From the NCBI GenBank assembly GCA_964291545.2, contig OZ219860.1, positions 1 through 64,000 of the forward strand: a DNA stretch of 64,000 bases, written 5' to 3'. The DNA is from G963667675 sp964291545. GTDB taxonomy: Bacteria > Chloroflexota > Dehalococcoidia > Lucifugimonadales > UBA3495. The stretch's first letter is position 1. Every line of letters begins with the position of its first letter. Below are positions 43,301 through 51,136 of this stretch, piece by piece. The position numbers and the translations under genes were made by a program. Under the pieces are notes generated by a model. It ran no database searches, was not told the DNA's origin, and saw nothing but the letters and a program-made list of their open reading frames with translations.

Positions 43301-44191
43301 ATGAGCTTTGTAACGATATTTCAACGTCCTGAAATTCAGACGGAACACCTGATCATGGCCTTCGGCGGGTGGGCCGACGCCGGCGAAAGCGCCACCACGG
43401 CCATCAAGTATTTGCAACGCAATCTGGATGCCAAGAAATTCGCTGAGATAGACCCGGAGGAGTTCTACGATTTCAGCCATACCCGGCCCTATTCCACCCG
43501 CAACCGGGATGGGCAGCGCAAAATCCACTGGCCGGCAAACAAATTCTCCTACTGGACCGGGCAAAACGGCAGCCAGGGCGCCATGACTTTTGTAGGCGTG
43601 GAACCCAGCCTGCGGTGGCGTACCTATTCCAAGGCGATCGTCGACCTGGCCGTGGAACATGGCGTAAAGAAGGTGCTGCATATCGGGGCCCTGTTGGATT
43701 CCGTCCCCCATACCAGGGAAGTCAGGCTTACCGGCGGCGCCACGGGCGACGGTTTCAAGGATACGCTGGAACCCCTTGGCGTCCGCTCTTCCAACTACCA
43801 GGGACCCACAGGGATAAGCTCGGCAGTGCTCGAGGCCTGCGGTGAGCAGGGACTGGAATATATGTCGCTATGGGGGCACACCCCCCACTATCTTCAAGCC
43901 GCGCCCAACTACCGCGTCGGGTATACCCTCGCCAAGAAATTGGCCTCTCTATTGGACCTTTCGCTGGACATGAGCGAGCTGCAGACAGCGGCGGAGACCT
44001 TCGACGAGCAGGTAATCGCCGCAGTGGCCAAGGACGACCAGCTTAGCTCCTATGTGGACAAGCTAGAGGGCCAGTACGATGAGGCTACAGCGCCGGACCC
44101 GGGGATTCCCGACCCGGCGGAGTTGGTGCACGACTTGGAGCAATTCCTCAGGTCCGAGCAGCGCCGCCGCCCGGGAGACCATCTATCCTGA
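43301..44191 (+). CDS. PAC2 family protein
   Basis: 296 residues of the PAC2 (proteasome assembly chaperone 2) superfamily. HLIMAFGGWADAGESATTAIKYL at the start is the family signature; VKKVLHIGALLDSVPHTR and GPTGISSAVLEACGEQGLEYMSLWGHTPHYL are the other landmarks. PAC2 folds occur in chaperones and in bacterial enzymes of unknown activity; no proteasome gene is present here. ATG 43301 gives a full-length family match. The closing region is acidic and probably helical. Confidence 0.9.
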   Translation: MSFVTIFQRPEIQTEHLIMAFGGWADAGESATTAIKYLQRNLDAKKFAEIDPEEFYDFSHTRPYSTRNRDGQRKIHWPANKFSYWTGQNGSQGAMTFVGVEPSLRWRTYSKAIVDLAVEHGVKKVLHIGALLDSVPHTREVRLTGGATGDGFKDTLEPLGVRSSNYQGPTGISSAVLEACGEQGLEYMSLWGHTPHYLQAAPNYRVGYTLAKKLASLLDLSLDMSELQTAAETFDEQVIAAVAKDDQLSSYVDKLEGQYDEATAPDPGIPDPAELVHDLEQFLRSEQRRRPGDHLS

Positions 44192-44251
44192 GTCCACGCT
44201 CCGCGGGCCTTTTCTCCCGCCGCCCCTGCCCGCCGCATCTGAAGGTTGCCA

Positions 44252-45085
44252 GTGGCTCCACGTTCTTCTGATAAGAAGACCGTAGTCAAGAAGACCGACG
44301 GGCCTGGCGTTGACGTCGCCAAGGCCATCGGGTTGCTGTCGGCCCAATACGGGCCGTTCGAAGAAGAGCCTCGCCTGGACGCCGTCCACGAGGTGGTCTT
44401 CACCATCCTGTCCCAGCATACCTCGGACATAAACTCGTCCCGTGCCTTCCGGCTCTTGATGGAGCGTTTTGACACGCTGGAGGAGGTCGCCCAGGGCAGC
44501 GTCGCCGATATCGAGGAAGCCATCAGTCCCGGCGGGCTGGCGCGCGTAAAGGCGCCCCGCATTAAGGAAGTCCTGAACCTTATCCTGGAATTGAACGGCT
44601 CTCTGGACCTTTCTTTCCTACGGGAGATGCCCCTGAACGACGCCAAGGACTGGCTGAAGCAACTACCCGGCATCGGCCCCAAGTCTGCCGGCATCATCCT
44701 CAGCTTCTCCCTTGGCATGCCTGCCATGGCCATTGACACCCACATCTACCGGGTGTGCCAGCGGTTGCAGCTAATCGGCCCCAAGGTCAACGCCGAGAAA
44801 GCCCACGACATCCTCGAGGCCATGGTTGCCCCCGATCAGGTCTTCCAGTTTCACGTGGCCTTCATCACCCATGGCCGCCAGGTGTGCAAGGCCCAGAGGC
44901 CCCGGTGCGTCGACTGCGTCATCGCCGCTGCTTGCCCGTCCAGGGACCAGTTTATGGACGTGAGCGCCGGCGACGCGGCGGAAACCACCGCAGCTCAGGG
45001 ACGGAAGCGCGCCAAGACTAAGATGCCTCACAGTGTGGCCGGCGTCGACGCAAAGAAGAGGGGCAGAACCAAGAGCAAGCCCTGA
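44252..45085 (+). CDS. nth: endonuclease III-like DNA glycosylase
   Basis: Base-excision-repair glycosylase/AP lyase removing oxidised pyrimidines. The helix-hairpin-helix LPGIGPKSAGIIL supplies the catalytic Lys, AIDTHIYRVCQRL the catalytic Asp, and CKAQRPRCVDCVIAAACP the CX6CX2CX5C 4Fe-4S site. 277 residues including a C-terminal Lys/Arg-rich extension of about 40 residues beyond the usual 210-220, probably disordered DNA-binding sequence. GTG 44252 is chosen because GAAGG (44241-44245) lies six bases upstream; a TTG at 44246 would be too close. Stands after PAC2. Confidence 0.92.
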   Translation: MAPRSSDKKTVVKKTDGPGVDVAKAIGLLSAQYGPFEEEPRLDAVHEVVFTILSQHTSDINSSRAFRLLMERFDTLEEVAQGSVADIEEAISPGGLARVKAPRIKEVLNLILELNGSLDLSFLREMPLNDAKDWLKQLPGIGPKSAGIILSFSLGMPAMAIDTHIYRVCQRLQLIGPKVNAEKAHDILEAMVAPDQVFQFHVAFITHGRQVCKAQRPRCVDCVIAAACPSRDQFMDVSAGDAAETTAAQGRKRAKTKMPHSVAGVDAKKRGRTKSKP

Positions 45086-45114
45086 AACCCGGGCTTATTC
45101 ACGATGCCGTCTTA

Positions 45115-45143
45115 TTGTACGGTCAACCCAATTGTAGTAGTGT
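45115..45143 (+). promoter_or_regulatory. possible promoter of argC
   Basis: TTGTAC at 45115-45120 and TAGTGT at 45138-45143, spacing 17, about 50 bases before ATG 45197. Imperfect -10. Confidence 0.35.
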
Positions 45144-45196
45144 GTACTCTCTACGGGGAATCATCGAAGGGTTGAGACCAACCTTGGAACGCGCTC

Positions 45197-46195
45197 ATGA
45201 CTGACGGAAAAAAGCCGGCCGTTTACATCGACGGAGACTCGGGCACCACGGGACTCCAGATCGTTCAACGCCTGGGCCAGAGGCAAGACATAGAACTGCT
45301 TTCCCTGGGCGCGGAGCGGCGGCGCGACGTTGCTGCTCGGACTGAGCTATTGAACGAAGCCGACGTTGTCATCCTGTGCCTACCCGACGAGACTGCGGTG
45401 GAGGCCGTTACCTTTGTAAAGAACGAGCAGGTCCGCATCATCGACGCGAGCACCGCCCACCGGGTAGCTCCAGGATGGGTCTACGGCATGCCGGAGTACG
45501 ATGAGGGCCGTCCCGAGGCCATTGCGGCGGCCGGCAGGGTCTCCAATCCTGGGTGCTACGCTATGGGAGCCATATCGTTGCTGGCCCCGCTGGTGCGCGC
45601 CGGACTGTTGCCCAGGGACCACATCGCAACCGTGCTTGGGGTTTCCGGGTACAGCGGGGGAGGAAAGTCCCTCATTAAAGAATTCGAGGAGGAGCCCGAC
45701 GCCGCTACGTCGCCGTTCTACGTCTACGGCTTGACCCAGACCCACAAGCACCTGGAAGAAATGAGAATTCACTCGCTGCTGGCAAATTCGCCGTCTTTCG
45801 TGCCCAGCGTGGGCCGTTTCCGGCAGGGCATGGTCGTCTCCGTCCCCCTGCAGGCTGGGCAATTGGCCAAGCGGGCTGAACGCTCGGATATCCTGGGGAT
45901 ACTTGGCTGGGCCTACGAGAACAGGCGCTTCGTGCAGGTTAGGGCTGACGACGCCGGCGCAGACGGCGCGACGAGAATCGACCCGTCGGAATTTGCGGGA
46001 ACCAACCACATGGAGCTGGCGGTTTACGGGGACGCCGCCAACCGGCGGTTCCTGCTGACCGCGTCCTACGACAATTTGGGGAAAGGGGCCTCGGGAACGG
46101 CGGTCCAGAACCTCAACCTGATGCTGGGACTGCCTGAGGACGTTGGCCTGGAAGGGCCTCCGCTGCCCACTGCGGAGGCCGTCGCGACCGGCTGA
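45197..46195 (+). CDS. argC: N-acetyl-gamma-glutamyl-phosphate reductase
   Basis: NADPH-dependent reduction in arginine synthesis. 332 residues: the glycine loop YIDGDSGTTGLQIVQRL, IIDASTAHRVAPGWVYGMPE, and GRVSNPGCYAMGAISLLAPLV with the catalytic Cys in NPGCY; GVSGYSGGGKSLIKEFEE and TQTHKHLEEM follow, with His near the active site. The length fits the short (type 2) form. No other arg genes are nearby. It precedes tRNA-Glu by 100 bases. Confidence 0.95.
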   Translation: MTDGKKPAVYIDGDSGTTGLQIVQRLGQRQDIELLSLGAERRRDVAARTELLNEADVVILCLPDETAVEAVTFVKNEQVRIIDASTAHRVAPGWVYGMPEYDEGRPEAIAAAGRVSNPGCYAMGAISLLAPLVRAGLLPRDHIATVLGVSGYSGGGKSLIKEFEEEPDAATSPFYVYGLTQTHKHLEEMRIHSLLANSPSFVPSVGRFRQGMVVSVPLQAGQLAKRAERSDILGILGWAYENRRFVQVRADDAGADGATRIDPSEFAGTNHMELAVYGDAANRRFLLTASYDNLGKGASGTAVQNLNLMLGLPEDVGLEGPPLPTAEAVATG

Positions 46196-46294
46196 ATACG
46201 GGCCGCTGCCGCCCCGGCGTCTAGCGTCAACGCTCCGGATACAGAGCGTCGTTCCCTGGCGTAGGGCCGGCCGGTTGTAGTAAGATACACCTGT

Positions 46295-46372
46295 GCCCCG
46301 GTCGTCTAGCCTGGTTAGGACGCCACCCTTTCAAGGTGGAGATCATGGGATCGAAGCCCATCCGGGGTACCA
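46295..46372 (+). tRNA. tRNA-Glu (anticodon UUC)
   Basis: 78 bases including encoded CCA. Acceptor GCCCCGG (46295-46301) pairs with CCGGGGT (with a G1-U72 wobble), then A and CCA. Anticodon stem CCACC/GGTGG with loop CTTTCAA gives UUC. The T stem is ATGGG/CCCAT with loop ATCGAAG. This tRNA also feeds the HemA reaction. Confidence 0.94.
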
Positions 46373-46507
46373 ACGTCATCCCCGCTTTGTTTCTCCGATT
46401 CAGCCCTCTCCTTAGGGGCTGCCGCTTCCTAACTATCCCATCAATTTTGTGCGACAACCCCATACGCCGCGCCGTTCAACAGGCTGCTTTTGTCCAAGAA
46501 TCCGGCC

Positions 46508-47323
46508 ATGGAACTTAGGAAACGTAGATTGGGCCGGTCCGGCCTGATGGTCACCGAGCTCGGCCTCGGGGCCATGGACACGCCGCAGGCGGCCGAGGGC
46601 GCCGACACCCTGCACGCGGCCCTGGACCTGGGCGTCAACTTCATCGACACGGCCAGGGAATACCAGGGCAGCGAGTACCTCATCGGCCAGGTCATTCGAG
46701 ACAGGGGCGTCAAGGACTTCTTCGTCGGCACCAAGACCTTCCAGCAGACTAGGGACGGCTGCCAGCACGACGTTGACCGCAGCCTGCGGATGCTGGGCGT
46801 CGACGCCATCGACCTGTACCAACTCCACGACGTGTCGTCCCAGGAGGCATGGCAGCGTGTGATGGGGGAGGGAGGCGCCTTGGAGGGACTGCAGATTGCC
46901 AAGATACGGGGACTGGTGAAGTTCATTGGAGTCTCGTCCCACAGCTTGGACGTGTTGGAACTGGCCATAGAATGCGGCGAGTTCGACACCGTGATGGTCG
47001 AGTACTCGGCGTTCTTCCCGCAAACGCGGGGGTTGATCGCCATGGCGCATGAGCGGGACGTGGGCGTCATAGCAATGCGGCCATTGGGCGGCTCGGGGCG
47101 GATGAGCGCCATCAGGTCCCGCCTGGCCTCAGGCTACCGGGGCGCGCTTGCTCCCGACAACCTGCTGCAATACGTCCTGTCTCACCCCGGCGTGTCGGTG
47201 GCCATACCCGGTGCCAGGTATCCCTCGCGTGTCAGGGACAACGTCGCCGCGGCCGCGCAAGGCCGATGTCTCAGCGAGTCTGAGCAGCGGCAGTGCGAGG
47301 AGGAAGCGGGGCTGCTGTACTGA
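46508..47323 (+). CDS. aldo/keto reductase
   Basis: NAD(P)H-dependent aldehyde/ketone reductase of about 271 residues. RRLGRSGLMVTELGLGAMD opens the barrel; the catalytic tetrad is carried by NFIDTAREYQGSE (Asp, Tyr), VGTKTF (Lys) and LYQLHDV (His). LVKFIGVSSHSLDVLELAI and GVSVAIPGARYPSRVRDN (NADP-phosphate site) complete it. ATG 46508 is preferred to a TTG at 46490 as it begins with the conserved MELRKR. Substrate unknown. Independent of the tRNA upstream. Confidence 0.9.
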   Translation: MELRKRRLGRSGLMVTELGLGAMDTPQAAEGADTLHAALDLGVNFIDTAREYQGSEYLIGQVIRDRGVKDFFVGTKTFQQTRDGCQHDVDRSLRMLGVDAIDLYQLHDVSSQEAWQRVMGEGGALEGLQIAKIRGLVKFIGVSSHSLDVLELAIECGEFDTVMVEYSAFFPQTRGLIAMAHERDVGVIAMRPLGGSGRMSAIRSRLASGYRGALAPDNLLQYVLSHPGVSVAIPGARYPSRVRDNVAAAAQGRCLSESEQRQCEEEAGLLY

Positions 47324-47359
47324 CAGGGCTCCCGTTCTGCGGCTGAGGCAGACCGGGCG

Positions 47360-47800
47360 TTACTCCAGCTCTACCAGCGGGTCGTCGGCGCCCACGGGGT
47401 CCATGGGCTGCACGTAGATGGTCTTCACTGTGCCATCCTTGGGCGCCAGGATGCTCTGCTCCATCTTCATAGCTTCCACGACGCACACCTCGGCCCCGGC
47501 GGAGACCCGTTCCCCTGGGCGCACCAGTATGGAGATGACCCGGCCCGGCATCGGTGAGCGGAGGATGTTGTCGGACGGTACGGCCTGCGGTGACCTGCTC
47601 TGCGGTGGCGGAGTAGGGACGTCCGTCGAGCGGGGACGGCCCCGGCGGGGCTTGGGGTAGGGCGAGGCCTGAAGACCCTCGATCTCCACCTGGAAGGTCT
47701 GGCCTTCGACCGTAACTTCGACGGGGGACTGGGAGAGGTCTCCGACCTCTACCGTGTACCACCGCTCGCCGACCCTGATGCGGACAGTGGTTATCGCCAA
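47360..47800 (-). CDS. biotin carboxyl carrier protein
   Basis: 146 residues with a C-terminal biotinyl domain: EVCVVEAMKMEQSILAPKDG contains the biotin-accepting Lys in AMKM. A Pro/Arg/Ser linker precedes it; the N-terminus (TTVRIRVGERWYTVEVG) resembles carrier segments of acyl-CoA carboxylases. It starts (TTG 47800, uncertain; the frame is open upstream) inside the end of the biotin carboxylase gene, so the two are one unit. No carboxyltransferase gene is adjacent, so the acyl-CoA substrate cannot be named. Confidence 0.88.
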   Translation of the reverse strand: MAITTVRIRVGERWYTVEVGDLSQSPVEVTVEGQTFQVEIEGLQASPYPKPRRGRPRSTDVPTPPPQSRSPQAVPSDNILRSPMPGRVISILVRPGERVSAGAEVCVVEAMKMEQSILAPKDGTVKTIYVQPMDPVGADDPLVELE

Positions 47801-49350
47801 CTCCGGTAACTCAATGAGCGGGAAAGGTGTTGTTCCCTGCGCCCGTAGGCGCGCCAGGGACTGGCGGCCGGGGACGCCGAGCCCAGGTGCTGGCTGCCCT
47901 GCATTGCCAGCGCCAGGGCTACCCCGATGGCCGCCGCCGTCTCCCGGTCGGACTTGCTATGACCGTTGCTGAAGATGGGGCTACCGCCAGATGGACTGGG
48001 CGTGCTTTGCTTCCGCTCCTGCATCCACTGGGGAAGAGAACCGGTGTTGTAGGTGTTGTCGGCAAATTCCCTGGCGGCCAAAACGTCCTGCAGCAGCGGG
48101 ATGTTGCACTTGACCCCCTCCAGGCGAAAGGCAAGCAGCGCCCTGAGCAGGCGCTTGATCGATTCTTCCCGGGTTTCCCCCCAGGTCATGACCTTGGCCA
48201 GCAAAGGCTCGTAGTCCAAGGCGACTTGATACCCCTCGAACAGGCTGGTGTCGACCCTGGCGAGTTCCGGCGAAGGCAGGTTTAACTGGGAAACCGTGCC
48301 GACGTCGGGCAAGAACGTGTCCGGGTCTTCGGGATAGACGCGCACTTCTATGGCGTGGCCCCTGGGCTTGATGTCTTTCTGGGCCAGCGGCAGGGGTTCC
48401 CCTGCGGCCACCTTTATCTGGAGTTCCACCAGGTCGACGCCGGTAATCAGTTCGGTTACGCCGTGCTCCACCTGGAGCCTGGTGTTCATTTCCAGGAAAA
48501 AGACCAGTCCTTCACTGGATACCAGGAACTCGACGGTGCCGGCGTTGGTGTAGCAGATTTTCCGCGCCAGCTTCAGCGCCAACCGGCAGACCTTGCGGCG
48601 GACCTCCGGAGAGAGTTTTTCTGCCTGCGTCTCCTCCACCAGCTTCTGGTTGCGCCGCTGCACCGAGCAGTCTCGCTCGAATAGGTGAACCACGTTGCCG
48701 TGGCTGTCGCCGATAACCTGGACCTCGATGTGTGAGGCGTTTTTGAGACATCGCTCGAAATAGAGCTTCGCGCTACCGAAGGCGTGGTCGGCGACCTGGC
48801 GGGTGCGCTCGATCAGAGGCAGTAGTTCGTCCATGGACTCGACGATGTGGATGCCGATGCCGCCGCCGCCTTCCGCGGCCTTGACCATCAGGGGGAATCC
48901 CAGTTCCCAGGCTTTTTCCAGGGCTTGGCTGTCGTCCACGGCGTCGTCGGTGCCCGGCAGGACGGGAACGCCGGCCTTCTTGGCCAGCTTCCGGGCTTGC
49001 AGCTTGTCCCCCATGGTTTCCATGACGTCGGGCTTGGGGCCGATGAAGAGGACGCCGGCTTCCTGGCACTTGGCGGCGAAAGAGGCGTTTTCCGAAAGGA
49101 AACCGTACCCCGGGTGAATGGCGTCGGCGCCGGTTTGCCTGACCGCTTGCAGGATCTTTTCCTGGTTCAGGTAGCTGTCATGGGGAGTCGAGCCCCCCAA
49201 AGCGTAAGCCTCGTCCGCCTCGCGAACGTGCAGCGCGTTGGCGTCGGGCTCCGAGTAGACGGCCACCGTCTGGATGCCCATCTTCCGGCAGGTGCGCATG
49301 ATACGGCAGGCGATTTCGCCCCGGTTTGCTATGAGTATCTTGCTAATCAA
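47791..49350 (-). CDS. biotin carboxylase (acyl-CoA carboxylase alpha subunit)
   Basis: ATP-grasp enzyme of about 519 residues that carboxylates biotin on the carrier protein. The N-terminus ISKILIANRGEIACRIMRTC, the HPGYGFLSENASFA motif, KAAEGGGGIGIHIVESMDEL (ATP-grasp Gly loop) and EMNTRLQVEHGVTELITGVDLV (catalytic Arg/Glu) are complete. TTG 49350 gives the normal opening; an earlier start at 49410 adds a Gly/Pro-rich stretch without family match. The C-terminal 80 residues extend beyond AccC and include AAAIGVALALAMQGSQ, a hydrophobic segment of unknown role. Overlaps bccP by ten bases. Confidence 0.92.
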   Translation of the reverse strand: MISKILIANRGEIACRIMRTCRKMGIQTVAVYSEPDANALHVREADEAYALGGSTPHDSYLNQEKILQAVRQTGADAIHPGYGFLSENASFAAKCQEAGVLFIGPKPDVMETMGDKLQARKLAKKAGVPVLPGTDDAVDDSQALEKAWELGFPLMVKAAEGGGGIGIHIVESMDELLPLIERTRQVADHAFGSAKLYFERCLKNASHIEVQVIGDSHGNVVHLFERDCSVQRRNQKLVEETQAEKLSPEVRRKVCRLALKLARKICYTNAGTVEFLVSSEGLVFFLEMNTRLQVEHGVTELITGVDLVELQIKVAAGEPLPLAQKDIKPRGHAIEVRVYPEDPDTFLPDVGTVSQLNLPSPELARVDTSLFEGYQVALDYEPLLAKVMTWGETREESIKRLLRALLAFRLEGVKCNIPLLQDVLAAREFADNTYNTGSLPQWMQERKQSTPSPSGGSPIFSNGHSKSDRETAAAIGVALALAMQGSQHLGSASPAASPWRAYGRREQHLSRSLSYRSWR

Positions 49351-49422
49351 TCCGATTCTCTGCTCTGCGTCCGTACGCTTGGGGCCGCCTGTCGCGGGGC
49401 CTCCGGGCAAAAACGACCGCCC

Positions 49423-50202
49423 CTAAGTATACACCCCAGCCGTAGACTCCCGGTTCAGTTGTTCCAGGAACGAGGTGGAACGGACTTCCTTGTCCAGCCA
49501 GTACCCGACGGTGGTCCCCAGCACGGATTTCAGCTCATAGGCCAAGGCCCCATCGGCCTTCAAGTCCATGACTTGGGACAATGGGCCTCTGTGGAGCAAC
49601 CGAAGCACCTTGAGGCACCTCAGAGAGAGGGGCCGAATCTGGGCTTCCACAGGCCTGCAGTCGGAGCAGACCGCGCCGCCCAGCGGGGGACTGAACTGGT
49701 GGTTGGCCGGCGTCAGCGTATTTCGGCATTCCAGGCACCGGTACAGCTCTGGCATCAGGCCGGACAGGTTTAGCAGCTGCAGTTCGAAAAAGCGCAGCGG
49801 CCAGTCGGAGTCCGGGTCCTGACCGATAGCCTTCAAGACTTCACCGGCCAGTTGGTAAAGCGGCGGGTTCGGGCTGGCCTCGGAGCCGAATCCGTCCAGC
49901 AACTCCGCAACATAAAGACCCTTGGTCGTAGCATTCAGGTCCTGCTTCAGGTCGGCAAAGCCGTCGGTCACCTGAGCCTGGTTGATGTAGTCCAGGTTAC
50001 GTCCCTGGGCCAATGACAGCCGGACCTGGGTCAGGGGCTCCAGGTGGCCCATGAGCTTGCTGGAAACCCGGCGGGCGCCCCTGGCCACCGCCCGCAGCTT
50101 GCCCCTGTCCCTGGTGAACAGGGTCACCAACAGGTCGGCTTCCGCCAAGGGGGTCTTCTTGAGGGTCAGGGCTTCACAACGGTATGTGCGGGGAGGGGCC
50201 AT
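49423..50202 (-). CDS. recO: DNA repair protein RecO
   Basis: 259 residues. RecO anneals ssDNA and helps load RecA with RecR/RecF. The N-terminal OB-fold segment (CEALTLKKTPLAEADLLVTLFTRDRGK) and the C-terminal zinc site C-L-E-C with HQFSPPLGGAVCSDC are typical. Stop of recR and the ATG of recO are one base apart (TGACATG), so they are co-translated. Start ATG 50202. Middle helical part is normal in length. Confidence 0.9.
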   Translation of the reverse strand: MAPPRTYRCEALTLKKTPLAEADLLVTLFTRDRGKLRAVARGARRVSSKLMGHLEPLTQVRLSLAQGRNLDYINQAQVTDGFADLKQDLNATTKGLYVAELLDGFGSEASPNPPLYQLAGEVLKAIGQDPDSDWPLRFFELQLLNLSGLMPELYRCLECRNTLTPANHQFSPPLGGAVCSDCRPVEAQIRPLSLRCLKVLRLLHRGPLSQVMDLKADGALAYELKSVLGTTVGYWLDKEVRSTSFLEQLNRESTAGVYT

Positions 50203-50203
50203 G

Positions 50204-50818
50204 TCACAACTCTTGCCGGCCCTGGAAGGCGCGGCTGAGCGTCACCTCGTCGGTGTATTCCAACGAACCGCCTACGGGAAGCCCCCGCGCCAGGTGGGAG
50301 ACCTTGATTCCAGGCCGGGGCAGATGGCGGTTGATGTACATGGCGGTGGCCTCGCCTTCCAACGTGGCGTTGGTGGCGATGACCAACTCGGTCACCTCTT
50401 CGTTGCCAAGGCGGTCCAGCAGTTCCTTGAGCTTGAGTTGCTCCGGGCCTACTCCGTTGATGGGAGATATCACGCCGTGCAATACGTGGTACAGGCCCCG
50501 GTAGCACCGGGCCCGTTCCAGGGCCAGCACGTCCAGGGGTTCTTCCACCACGCACAGCACCTGCCGGTTGCGGCGATGGTCGGCGCAGATGGAACATGGT
50601 GAGGCGTCGGCCAGGTTCTGGCATTCCTCGCAAAAGACGATGTTTTGCTTGACCCCGCTCACCGCGTCGGCCAGGGCGGAGGCCTCGTCTTGGGGAAGTC
50701 GAATGATGAAATAGGCCAAGCGCTGGGCGCTCTTGGGGCCGATGCCGGGGAGTTTGCTCAACTCCTGGATCAGCCGGGCCAGCGAGGGGGCAGCCGATGG
50801 CATGTGGTCGTTGGTCAT
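50204..50818 (-). CDS. recR: recombination protein RecR
   Basis: 204 residues. Zinc finger CEECQNLADASPCSIC (residues about 71-86), helix-hairpin-helix LSKLPGIGPKSAQRLAYFII, Toprim domain (VVEEPLDVLALERA ... GVISPINGVG). RecR forms a clamp that binds RecO or RecF at gaps. Ybab-recR-recO order here extends the common dnaX-ybaB-recR cluster. ATG 50818 matches the family start. Confidence 0.95.
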   Translation of the reverse strand: MTNDHMPSAAPSLARLIQELSKLPGIGPKSAQRLAYFIIRLPQDEASALADAVSGVKQNIVFCEECQNLADASPCSICADHRRNRQVLCVVEEPLDVLALERARCYRGLYHVLHGVISPINGVGPEQLKLKELLDRLGNEEVTELVIATNATLEGEATAMYINRHLPRPGIKVSHLARGLPVGGSLEYTDEVTLSRAFQGRQEL

Positions 50819-50839
50819 GGCGAAGCTCGCGGGGACGTG

Positions 50840-51136
50840 CTAGAACCCTGGAATCTTCATCCCGCCGGTCAACGGCCCCATCTTCTGGGCCGCCAACTCC
50901 TGGGCCTTGGACAGGGCGTCGTTGACCGCGGCCGCCACCAGGTCCTGCAGCAGCTCCACGTCCTCGGCAGCCTCGGGGTCTATGGTCACCGATTCGATGA
51001 CCTGCTTGCCGGACATGGTCACCGTGACGACCCCGCCTCCGGCGCTCCCTTCCACCTTAAGGTTCTCCAGTTCTTCCTGGATTTTCTGTAGCTGGGCCAA
51101 CTGGCGTTGGGCCTGCCGCATCATGTTGCGGTTCAT
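50840..51136 (-). CDS. ybaB: YbaB/EbfC nucleoid-associated protein
   Basis: 98-residue dimeric DNA-binding protein. MRQAQRQLAQLQKIQEELEN is the N-terminal helix, followed by GGVVTVTMSGKQVIESVTID and DLVAAAVNDALSKAQELAAQ. It begins in an ATGA overlap with the dnaX stop and ends 21 bases before recR. Role in gene regulation and DNA compaction is known for relatives; specific sites are unknown. Confidence 0.93.
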   Translation of the reverse strand: MNRNMMRQAQRQLAQLQKIQEELENLKVEGSAGGGVVTVTMSGKQVIESVTIDPEAAEDVELLQDLVAAAVNDALSKAQELAAQKMGPLTGGMKIPGF

